DNA from: Saprospiraceae bacterium
Lineage (GTDB): Bacteria > Bacteroidota > Bacteroidia > Chitinophagales > Saprospiraceae
Assembly: GCA_020852155.1 (NCBI GenBank)
Contig: JADZBJ010000161.1
Span: 1-9,284, forward strand
DNA length: 9,284 nt
Direction: 5' to 3'
This document shows positions 1 to 5,858 of the stretch, piece after piece. Within the stretch, counting starts at the first letter, position 1, and every line of letters starts with the position of its first letter. The position numbers were made by a program, and so were the translations under genes. The notes under the pieces were generated by a model that ran no database searches, was not told where the DNA came from, and saw nothing but the letters and a program-made list of their open reading frames with translations.

Positions 1-314
1 GAACTGGCAATAGACGACAGACTTTTGTAAGTGACAATCAGTCGGGCAGTAAAATTACTGTAAGAACCTTTTTTAGTTCTGATTTCCAGCGTGTTGCCAT
101 TCACTTCAGTGACAATACGATCCGGGTCAATGCCTTTCGTTTCAAGTACGATGCTTTCGCTGTCGCCTTCCTGCAACACAAGCGCGTCATATCCACCCGA
201 AATAGCAATATTTTTAAAAGAGGAAAGGCTGCGTACCGTTTTGGTCTGCGCAGCAGCAAAATTCAACAGGAACAGAAAGGCCGTAAAAAAGGAAAAGAGG
301 GTGCGGAGTTTCAT
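1..314 (-). CDS. Secreted GIN-domain (DUF2807) protein, N-terminal part, cut by window edge
   Basis: An open frame reads leftward from the ATG at 314 and is still open at position 1, giving 104 codons of a longer protein. It starts with a clear Sec signal peptide: MKLRT, then a hydrophobic core to about residue 20, with cleavage likely after the AAA at 20-22. The mature part begins with SSFKNIAISGGYDALVLQEG (31-50), followed by a run of short beta strands such as VNGNTLEIRTKKG (71-83) and ARLIVTYKSLSSI (90-102). This pattern, an F..I.I.G.Y...L.QG start, then a 'NTLEI' strand and a V.Y.SL..I end, is typical of the DUF2807 'putative auto-transporter adhesin head GIN' domain, a right-handed beta structure common in secreted or periplasmic Bacteroidota proteins. 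Its function is not known. Family proteins usually have 200-300 residues, so about half is missing. It follows the Uma2 gene on the same strand after 82 bases. The family call rests on pattern memory, not on a search. Confidence 0.8.
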   Translation of the reverse strand, partial: MKLRTLFSFFTAFLFLLNFAAAQTKTVRSLSSFKNIAISGGYDALVLQEGDSESIVLETKGIDPDRIVTEVNGNTLEIRTKKGSYSNFTARLIVTYKSLSSIAS

Positions 315-396
315 CGTGCAAATAATTTGATTGTTAGTAAATATTTGCACGGATAGACACCAGCCACTATCAGAGGTTGCACCCAAAAATTGCGTA

Positions 397-1005
397 TTAC
401 AAATCAGGCCTGAATATTTCCTCCAGGCGAATGTTCAGGTCGGGGAAAATGACACATTGCAGCGTTTCTTCCTTGACATATATCGTAGCCGGGCTGTACA
501 CACCCGCTTCTGTCAGGTGAAACTGAAAGGCGCATTCACGCTCAGGGTCGAATATCCAGTATTCAAGAATGCCGTTTTCTTCATAAAGGTCTTTTTTGAT
601 TTTCATCTCTTTGGTTGAATTGCCTTTCGACAGGATTTCTACCACCAGATCAGGTGCGCCAAGACATCCCTTTTCATCCAGTTTTTTCAGATCGCAAATC
701 ACACACAGATCAGGCTGAACCACCGAAAAAATTTGCTTGTTGGCCTTGGCTGATTTGTTCTTATCCGGCAAACGAACATCAAACGGCGCCGCATAAGCGC
801 GACATGGATGGGTTTTAAAATGATTAAAAAATATGCCACTCAGCTGCCACGAAATGCCCTGATGATAGCGATCAGGGGCTGATTTGGCCAATATTCTACC
901 TTTGATGAGTTCGACGGCTTGTTCGAACTTCCAGGTGAGGTAATCGGCATAAGAGTAGTGGCCGTTTACCAGATCCAACTGGTCAAGATGCAAGATATCT
1001 TTCAT
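397..1005 (-). CDS. Uma2 family (DUF820) restriction-endonuclease-like protein
   Basis: The frame encodes 202 residues from the ATG at 1005. It stays open to a TTG at 1053, but the ATG is preferred because the typical Uma2 opening (YSYADYLTWKFEQAVELIKG, residues 18-37) then sits close to the N-terminus. The order of family motifs is present: the early E..+G+ strand, a histidine helix (YHQGISWQLSG), the DVRLPDK strand, VQPDLCVICD, the core GAPDLVVEILSKGNST, and the closing K.DLYEENGILEYWIFDPE segment. The aspartates of VQPD and APD, the glutamate of VEIL and a following lysine resemble the PD-(D/E)XK nuclease active site. Uma2 proteins are abundant in cyanobacteria and Bacteroidota; their biological substrate is not established, and links to mobile DNA or defence are only suggested. 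Nothing next to it here is a recognisable defence or transposition partner. No convincing promoter box is visible upstream. Length is normal for the family. Confidence 0.88.
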   Translation of the reverse strand: MKDILHLDQLDLVNGHYSYADYLTWKFEQAVELIKGRILAKSAPDRYHQGISWQLSGIFFNHFKTHPCRAYAAPFDVRLPDKNKSAKANKQIFSVVQPDLCVICDLKKLDEKGCLGAPDLVVEILSKGNSTKEMKIKKDLYEENGILEYWIFDPERECAFQFHLTEAGVYSPATIYVKEETLQCVIFPDLNIRLEEIFRPDL

Positions 1006-1158
1006 TTCAGGAAAATTTGCTGCAAAAAAAGCGCTTTGTCCAAATAAAGTCAACCCAAAGTGGTTTTGAACTAGTCGCGTCTGTTAATCCTTGAAAATCA
1101 GGAAAATCAATCACCTAAACCTTCAAAAGCACTTAAATCAGGGTGTAAATCCGGGTAC

Positions 1159-1196
1159 AAAAAAGGCCGCCTGGTCAGCAAACTGACGAGGCGGCC
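1159..1196 (-). terminator. Rho-independent terminator, minus strand
   Basis: The arms at 1165-1178 and 1183-1196 form a 14-position GC-rich stem with one G/G mismatch (1173 against 1188) and a 4-base loop (CAAA). On the minus strand the stem is followed directly by six T residues (complement of 1164-1159). On the plus strand no T run follows, so it should act only on leftward transcripts. It lies 23 bases past the stop codon of the small ORF at 1220-1324, and about 150 bases before the Uma2 start, so it would separate Uma2 from anything transcribed upstream. Confidence 0.85.
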
Positions 1197-1219
1197 CTTG
1201 AAAAATGTTTTGGAAGCGT

Positions 1220-1324
1220 TCAGCGGCGAACCCTGACAACCGGGCGACTCACCCAGTTTTCGGCCATAGACAACACCATATTACCAGTGCTATACATAAC
1301 CGCGCCAACAATAATAATCAGCAT
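1220..1324 (-). CDS. Possible small hydrophobic protein, 34 residues
   Basis: A short frame runs from the ATG at 1324 to a TGA at 1220-1222, with an in-frame TAA only five codons before the ATG, so the ORF cannot extend upstream. The product begins MLIIIVGAVMYSTGNMVLSM, which could form one short membrane helix, and ends in a basic tail, SRPVVRVRR. I do not recognise it. The main support for a real gene is context: a strong terminator reading in the same direction begins 23 bases after its stop, and no other minus-strand gene in the spacer needs that terminator. A promoter is not obvious; no clean TAnnTTTG box lies on the minus strand between 1325 and 1456. It could equally be the 3' part of a non-coding RNA ending at that terminator. 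Confidence 0.35.
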   Translation of the reverse strand: MLIIIVGAVMYSTGNMVLSMAENWVSRPVVRVRR

Positions 1325-1456
1325 AAATGAAAAGGATTAAATCGGTGAAAGGATATTTGCACCCGAAAGTGTACCTCACACCTTTCCAAAACAATGCCAA
1401 AACGTACCGCTCAACCTTATAGAGCAACCACTTTTGTCAGATAAGCGACCTTTTTC

Positions 1457-2083
1457 TTGAAAAATTTTACTATACAACTAAAAGACTGCGGCAAACGCTA
1501 CCGTTTCGACTGGATTTTCAAAGGCGTGAACACTCAATTTTCCAGTGGCGAGCGATACGCCATCCTGGGGCCAAACGGTTCCGGAAAATCTACCTTATTA
1601 AAGGTGTTGAGCGGGCACTTGAGTCCGTCGCGCGGTTCGGTGAACTTTTTCAGGCACGGAAACGCCTTGGAAATTGATGCCGTCTGGCGGCATGTCAGCT
1701 ATGCAGCGCCCTACATCGAACTGATTGAAGAATTGACGCTCGACGAGGCGATTGACTTTCACGCCCGGTTGAAGCCGCTGTCGCCCGGTTTTGACAAAGA
1801 GCGTATTCACGACTTGCTGCAACTGCCCAAAACGCGGCAGAAGGAAATCCGCTTCTTTTCTTCTGGCATGAAACAGCGCGTCAAATTAGCGCTGGCCGTG
1901 TGCTCCGACACGCCGCTGCTGCTGCTTGACGAACCCGCCACTAACCTTGATACGCAAGGCATTGCCTGGTATCAGCAGTTGCTGGAAAAATACGCCGGTG
2001 ATAAATTGTTGATTATTGCTTCCAACGATCCGCACGACGCACAAATCTGTCCGCGACATTTAATGATTACGGATTATAAATAG
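1457..2083 (+). CDS. ABC transporter ATP-binding protein (orphan, no permease in window)
   Basis: The product has 208 residues, the size of a single nucleotide-binding domain. Visible motifs are Walker A GPNGSGKST (38-46), the signature FSSGMKQRVKLALA (134-147), Walker B LLLLDEP (154-160) and the D-loop TNLD (162-165). Two conserved positions are degenerate: the Q-loop glutamine is not found in SYAAPYIELIEELT (81-94), and the switch histidine is replaced by asparagine in IIASNDPHD (186-194). The overall look is like the short CcmA-type or export-type ATPases often found in Bacteroidota. The start must be the TTG at 1457: an in-frame TAA lies at 1442-1444, no ATG or GTG lies between, and the next methionine is inside the signature helix, past Walker A. 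The partner membrane subunit is not in this window, so the substrate cannot be inferred. The gene converges on the small membrane protein gene with 4 bases between the stops. Confidence 0.9.
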   Translation: MKNFTIQLKDCGKRYRFDWIFKGVNTQFSSGERYAILGPNGSGKSTLLKVLSGHLSPSRGSVNFFRHGNALEIDAVWRHVSYAAPYIELIEELTLDEAIDFHARLKPLSPGFDKERIHDLLQLPKTRQKEIRFFSSGMKQRVKLALAVCSDTPLLLLDEPATNLDTQGIAWYQQLLEKYAGDKLLIIASNDPHDAQICPRHLMITDYK

Positions 2084-2087
2084 CATT

Positions 2088-2336
2088 TCAGGCTACAGGT
2101 TCGTCGTCAGCGGCGCATTCGCGCTTTTCGGCTTCCCAATTGATGCGGGCAGCAGCAATCATGACAAAGCCGGCAACCGACATGAAGAGTTTCAAGATAA
2201 AACTCAACAGGCTTCCTCCCCATTCCAGAAAGCCCAGGAACACCCAATGGACGCCTATAATTTTCATGACGATGGATGTTATGCCCAAAATGATCAGCAA
2301 AAAGCCGCTGATCGTCAGTAATGTCCTATTTTTCAT
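2088..2336 (-). CDS. Small integral membrane protein, two predicted helices, unknown function
   Basis: The 82-residue product starts MKNRTLLTISGFLLIILGITSIVMKII, which looks like a first membrane helix (about 6-26). A second strongly hydrophobic stretch around 41-64 follows (SLLSFILKLFMSVAGFVMIAAAR), and the protein ends in a charged tail rich in E, K, D (INWEAEKREC to DDEPVA). The composition is that of a real membrane protein, not an antisense shadow; the overlapping plus-strand frame (2140-2346) is less convincing. I do not recognise a family. A good Bacteroidota -7 box lies on the same strand about 90 bases upstream (2425-2432), which supports independent expression. Its 3' end faces the 3' end of the ABC ATPase gene, 4 bases away, with no terminator between, so the two transcripts probably overlap. 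Confidence 0.72.
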   Translation of the reverse strand: MKNRTLLTISGFLLIILGITSIVMKIIGVHWVFLGFLEWGGSLLSFILKLFMSVAGFVMIAAARINWEAEKRECAADDEPVA

Positions 2337-2424
2337 GCGGTATTAACCAACTTCGTTGTGAATTGTTTGAGAACGCGTGGCGTCCGTGTGGCGATTCGCC
2401 GTCGTGGCGAACTGAATTTTTTCG

Positions 2425-2432
2425 CAAAGGTA
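2425..2432 (-). promoter_or_regulatory. Bacteroidota -7 box for the small membrane protein gene
   Basis: On the minus strand the bases read TACCTTTG, a full match to the Bacteroidota -7 consensus TAnnTTTG. A TTTG that could serve as the -33 element lies at 2459-2456, but 23 bases separate them, slightly more than the usual 19-21. Transcription would begin near 2417 and give a leader of roughly 80 bases before the ATG at 2336. Confidence 0.5.
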
Positions 2433-2629
2433 GTTTTTGACCTAAAATCAGGAGTCAAATGAGAGACAAAGCAGCGAAAGGCGTTTGTTTTTTTAAAATA
2501 AAACAAATTTCAAGCCGCCTGATGCATCGAAAAACGTGCAAAAAACTGCTAAAAAATGCGATTTTGACACAAAAGTTTAAAAATAGACATTTGATTTTCT
2601 GGAATTGGCTTTGATTTTGGCAATCTGTC

Positions 2630-2637
2630 TATATTTG
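2630..2637 (+). promoter_or_regulatory. Bacteroidota -7 box for secDF
   Basis: TATATTTG matches TAnnTTTG exactly. A TTGG lies 21 bases upstream and a TTTG 16 bases upstream; either could be the -33 element. The start of transcription would fall near 2642-2646, so the first leader hairpin (2644-2671) would begin almost at the 5' end of the message. The leader would be about 120 bases long. Confidence 0.5.
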
Positions 2638-2643
2638 CGGGCT

Positions 2644-2709
2644 TTTTTCGGAATGCTATTTGCCCGAAAAATTATGCAACAGACCGAAAACAGTATCAGA
2701 TCGGTCTGA
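2644..2709 (+). promoter_or_regulatory. Structured secDF leader: two hairpins and an 18-codon upstream ORF
   Basis: Two perfect inverted repeats lie between the likely promoter and secDF. The first pairs TTTTTCGG (2644-2651) with CCGAAAAA (2664-2671) around a 12-base loop. The second pairs CAGACCGA (2680-2687) with TCGGTCTG (2701-2708) around a 13-base loop. A competing pairing, CGGGC (2638-2642) with GCCCG (2662-2666), overlaps the first. An ORF runs ATG 2653 to TGA 2707-2709 (MLFARKIMQQTENSIRSV, 18 residues), starting in the first loop and ending at the base of the second stem. Whether it is translated is unknown; short ORFs of this size arise by chance. The hairpins are seen in the sequence; a regulatory role is inference. 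Confidence 0.3.
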
Positions 2710-2763
2710 CAGCATCACAAAACATCAAAATTTTTTCTATTTAGCACCATTACTTTTTGAGGT

Positions 2764-5739
2764 ATGCAAAGCAAAGGCGTTGTACGTTTTTTCCTGATTG
2801 CGCTGACGGTAGTTTGCCTGTATCAGTTTTTACTAGTTCTACCCACCAACAGAATTGAAAGTCAGGCTCGGGATTACGCGCATCAGATGATTGCCAAAAA
2901 CAATAAAGTCTCTTGGCGTCAATATTACAGTGAGTATCTTGACTCATTGTCAACCGAAAAAGTCTTCTCTATTCCACTGATCAAGGACTTTACCTATAAT
3001 GATCTGAAAAAAAGCCAGCTGGCTATGGGTCTTGACCTGAAAGGCGGCATGAGCGTTTTGCTTCAGGTTGACTTGAAAGACTTCCTGAAGAGCCTTTCCG
3101 GCAACAGCCAGGATCCGTCTTTCCTGCAAGCGCTTGATCGTGCTTCTGCACTGCAAAAGACACAACAGGCTGATTACATCACGCTGTTTGCGCAAGCATG
3201 GAAAGAAGTTGGCGGCGGTCGCCCTTTGGCTTCCCTCTTTGCCCGCAACGAAGCCAGCGGTATCAAATTCGACGCGCCGGATGCTGATGTAATTCAGACC
3301 ATCCGCAAACAAGCAAACGGTACCGTTAGTCAGACTTACGACCGCCTCAAGCAGCGTATTGACAAACTGGGCGTCGTTCAGCCTAACGTGAGCCTTGACG
3401 CCGCACGCGACCTGATTCAGGTAGAATTGCCGGGTATTGACAACCCGGAACGTGCTCGCACAATGCTGCAAAGCCAGGCCAAACTCGAATTTTGGGAAAC
3501 CTACCGCGTGAGCGATCCTGGTATCCTGAATGGCTTTACAGAAGCCGATATGATGCTTCGCGCTGCTGGCGACTCTACTAAAATGGATACGTCCAAAACT
3601 GCAGGCCCATTGCTGTCTATTTTTAACATCAATGCTGGCGGCGGCGGCGCAGCCCTGGGTTATGCCGACAAGAATAAAATGCGTGTCATCAATGAAATGC
3701 TGGAGAGCGCAGCCGTCAAGGCTAAATTCCCGGCTGATGCAGCCTTCAAATGGGCACGCAAACCTGTTGATGACGCACAAGGCGCTTCCGCTTCGCTGAA
3801 CGGCAAGTATGAACTGTACGCCGTTAAAAAGCGTAATGGCAGCGATGTCGCACCGCTTGACGGCTCTGTTGTAACTTCAGCCAGCGAACAGCCAGACCCG
3901 ACTTCCGGTGAAATCACCGTTAGCCTGGCCATGAACAATGACGGCGCTAAAACCTGGGCCGACATGACGACCAAGGCTTACAACGATGGCAATCGCGAAG
4001 TCGCTATCGCACTGGACGACGAGGTTGTTAGCGCGCCACGTGTTATCAATCCAATCACAGGCGGTAACACCTCTATCACAGGCGGATTCACCCTTGATGA
4101 AGCCAAAGACCTCGCTCAAATCCTTTCGGTTGGTAAACTGCCAGCTGGTACGCGCATCGTACAGGAAAGCCAGGTAGGCCCTTCTCTGGGTGCAGACAAC
4201 ATCAACAAGTCATTGATTACCATGGTGTTGTCGGTATTGTTCCTGTGTGTATTCATGGTATCGTACTATAACAAAGGCGGTTGGGTAAGCGTCGTGGCAC
4301 TGTTGGCCAACCTGTTCTTCATCCTCGGTACGCTCGCTTCGATGGGCACAGTTCTGACCCTGCCTGGTATCGCTGGTATCGTTCTGACGCTGGCAGCAGC
4401 GGTTGACGCCAACGTCGTTATTTATGAACGTATTCGCGAGGAGCTTCGAAATGGACTGACCATGTTGCAGGCTGTACGTACTGGTTTTACACGGGCGTTA
4501 CCTGCGATCCTTGACGCAAACGCGACCTTGATCATCACGGCTGCAGTATTGATCTACTTCGGTCTCGGCCCAATTAAAGGCTTCGGTACCGTACTGCTGA
4601 TCGGTGTATTGTGCTCCATGTTCACTGCGATCCTTGTTGGTCGTTACATCACCGAATGGTGGATGGAAAAGGGCAATACATTGTCATATAGCTTCCCTTG
4701 GTCAGAAAACTGGTTAGTAGGCATTGACTATAAATGGATCGAAAACCGCAAAAAGGCATACCTGTTCTCACTGGCGCTGATCGCGGTTGGTGTGGTTTCA
4801 TTCTTCATGCGCGGTTTTGAATTGGGCGTTGACTTCAAAGGTGGTTATTCCTTTAACGTACACTTTGATCGTCCGGTAGAAATCGAGCAGCTGCGCGGCC
4901 CGTTGACACAGGCTTTCGGCGGCAATCCGATCATTAAATCTGTAAGCACCGAAAATACTTACAATATCACGACCTCTTACCTCATTGAAGAGCAAGGTGG
5001 TGATGTTGTTGATCGCGTAGTAGCTAAACTGCACGAAGGTATCAAGGGCGCAGGTATTGAGACAGAACTGGCCGATTTCAAAAAAACGGAAGGCAACGGT
5101 ACACACATCACGGCTTCGAGCCAGGTGAGTGCTACGGTTGCAGATGACATCCGTAACTCGTCGTTCAAAGCCTCTTTCTGGGCGTTGGCGCTGATCTTCC
5201 TGTTCCTGTTGGTTCGTTTCCGTCGCTGGCAGTTCTCGCTGGGTGCAGTACTGGCCCTTTTCCACGACGTATTGATTACACTGACATTCTTTACGCTGTT
5301 ACACGGCATTGTACCATTCTCACTGGAAATTGACCAGGCGATCATCGCTTGTATCCTGACGATCATTGGTTACTCCGTGAACGACACCGTTATCGTTTAT
5401 GACCGTATTCGTGAATTCATGAATACCTTCAGGGGCCGCCGCAAGGAAGAAGTATTTGACATGGCGATCAATACCACACTTAACCGTACCCTGATTACAT
5501 CAGGTACCGTGTTTGTGGTTGTTTTGCTGTTGTTCATCTTCGGTGGTTCAGCCATTAAAGGCTTCGCTTTCGGTATGTTGATGGGTGTATTCTTCGGTAC
5601 TTACTCTTCGATCTTCATCGCTTCGGCCCTCGTGGTTGACTTCATGAAAGAAGATGTGGTTAGTGGTCATGCTGTAGATACTCATCATGCAACACCTCCA
5701 TCTACTGAAAAAGCAGGTAAAAAGGCTGCTAAAGCGTAA
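2764..5739 (+). CDS. secDF: SecDF fusion, protein translocase accessory subunit
   Basis: This is a 991-residue single-chain SecD-SecF protein, the usual arrangement and size in Bacteroidota. It is an inner-membrane RND-type protein that uses the proton gradient to pull exported proteins through SecYEG on the periplasmic side. The SecD half has a first helix at about 8-26, the GLDLKGGMSVLLQV motif (90-102), a large periplasmic head domain to about 480, and a membrane bundle with the D5 motif VDANVVIYERIREELRNG (547-564; Asp548 is the expected proton-relay residue). The SecF half starts with a helix at about 666-683, then GVDFKGGYSF (688-697), a second periplasmic domain, and GYSVNDTVIVYDRIREF (869-885; Asp874 matches the key SecF aspartate). 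Twelve membrane segments are expected. The C-terminus is a lysine- and alanine-rich cytoplasmic tail. The ATG at 2764 is preceded by an AT-rich leader without a strong Shine-Dalgarno. It appears monocistronic, with its own promoter box and terminator. Confidence 0.97.
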   Translation: MQSKGVVRFFLIALTVVCLYQFLLVLPTNRIESQARDYAHQMIAKNNKVSWRQYYSEYLDSLSTEKVFSIPLIKDFTYNDLKKSQLAMGLDLKGGMSVLLQVDLKDFLKSLSGNSQDPSFLQALDRASALQKTQQADYITLFAQAWKEVGGGRPLASLFARNEASGIKFDAPDADVIQTIRKQANGTVSQTYDRLKQRIDKLGVVQPNVSLDAARDLIQVELPGIDNPERARTMLQSQAKLEFWETYRVSDPGILNGFTEADMMLRAAGDSTKMDTSKTAGPLLSIFNINAGGGGAALGYADKNKMRVINEMLESAAVKAKFPADAAFKWARKPVDDAQGASASLNGKYELYAVKKRNGSDVAPLDGSVVTSASEQPDPTSGEITVSLAMNNDGAKTWADMTTKAYNDGNREVAIALDDEVVSAPRVINPITGGNTSITGGFTLDEAKDLAQILSVGKLPAGTRIVQESQVGPSLGADNINKSLITMVLSVLFLCVFMVSYYNKGGWVSVVALLANLFFILGTLASMGTVLTLPGIAGIVLTLAAAVDANVVIYERIREELRNGLTMLQAVRTGFTRALPAILDANATLIITAAVLIYFGLGPIKGFGTVLLIGVLCSMFTAILVGRYITEWWMEKGNTLSYSFPWSENWLVGIDYKWIENRKKAYLFSLALIAVGVVSFFMRGFELGVDFKGGYSFNVHFDRPVEIEQLRGPLTQAFGGNPIIKSVSTENTYNITTSYLIEEQGGDVVDRVVAKLHEGIKGAGIETELADFKKTEGNGTHITASSQVSATVADDIRNSSFKASFWALALIFLFLLVRFRRWQFSLGAVLALFHDVLITLTFFTLLHGIVPFSLEIDQAIIACILTIIGYSVNDTVIVYDRIREFMNTFRGRRKEEVFDMAINTTLNRTLITSGTVFVVVLLLFIFGGSAIKGFAFGMLMGVFFGTYSSIFIASALVVDFMKEDVVSGHAVDTHHATPPSTEKAGKKAAKA

Positions 5740-5760
5740 TTACCTCCATTTTTAATATAG

Positions 5761-5797
5761 AAAAGCCCTCATGCTTCATGGCGTGAGGGCTTTTTTT
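5761..5797 (+). terminator. Rho-independent terminator of secDF
   Basis: The arms 5761-5774 (AAAAGCCCTCATGC) and 5781-5794 (GCGTGAGGGCTTTT) form a 14-base-pair stem with one T-G wobble and a 6-base loop (TTCATG), and the T run continues to 5797. It begins 22 bases after the secDF stop codon. The A run on the left arm means it could also work on the other strand, but no leftward gene ends here. Confidence 0.93.
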
Positions 5798-5858
5798 GTT
5801 GTCTGATTTAACTGAATTCCCCAAAAACTACCTTGCTTTGCCGGACAAGCGTAACATT

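Larger units (their letters stand above)
1006..1456. other. Intergenic spacer between divergent Uma2 and ABC ATPase genes
   Basis: This stretch separates the Uma2 gene (reading left) from the ABC ATPase gene (reading right). It holds no long ORF. Two things stand out and are listed separately: a strong minus-strand hairpin terminator at 1159-1196 and a 34-codon minus-strand ORF at 1220-1324. Between about 1060 and 1155 the sequence is AT-rich, with several loose copies of 'aatcagg', and I see no defined element there. A weak TAnnTTTG-like box (CACTTTTG, 1429-1436) lies 20 bases before the ATPase start and could be its -7 element, but no matching -33 element is visible. Confidence 0.6.
2337..2763. 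other. Divergent promoter region between small membrane protein gene and secDF
   Basis: This 427-base spacer contains no long gene. From left to right it holds: a leader for the minus-strand gene with three copies of GTGGCG (2377, 2388, 2404) and a short hairpin (arms 2395-2400 and 2406-2411); a minus-strand -7 box (2425-2432); a very AT-rich middle (about 2460-2620) in which I see no defined element; a plus-strand -7 box (2630-2637); and a roughly 120-base secDF leader with two hairpins and a short ORF. The notable parts are listed separately. Confidence 0.7.

Noticed and set aside
397..1005. Uma2 gene as part of a defence island or mobile element
   Set aside because: No methylase, transposase, integrase, terminal repeats or defence partner is visible in the window; single Uma2 genes are common in Bacteroidota.
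1006..1053. TTG start at 1053 for the Uma2 protein
   Set aside because: The ATG at 1005 gives the usual N-terminal length for the family, and the 16 extra residues add nothing recognisable.
2140..2346. Plus-strand frame of 68 codons overlapping the small membrane protein gene
   Set aside because: The minus-strand frame has a natural membrane-protein composition and its own promoter box; the plus-strand product looks random.
2482..2505. AT-only inverted repeat TTTGTTTT/AAAACAAA as a terminator
   Set aside because: The stem has almost no GC pairs and no gene ends before it; it is probably a by-product of AT-rich sequence.
2950..3780. Minus-strand open frame of 276 codons inside secDF
   Set aside because: Antisense shadow of a well-conserved coding region; the product is cysteine-rich and unlike any membrane or enzyme family.
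5796..5858. Start of the pentapeptide-repeat protein at the TTG at 5796
   Set aside because: The TTG lies in the T run of the secDF terminator and the 21 added residues show no family-like character; the ATG at 5859 fits better.
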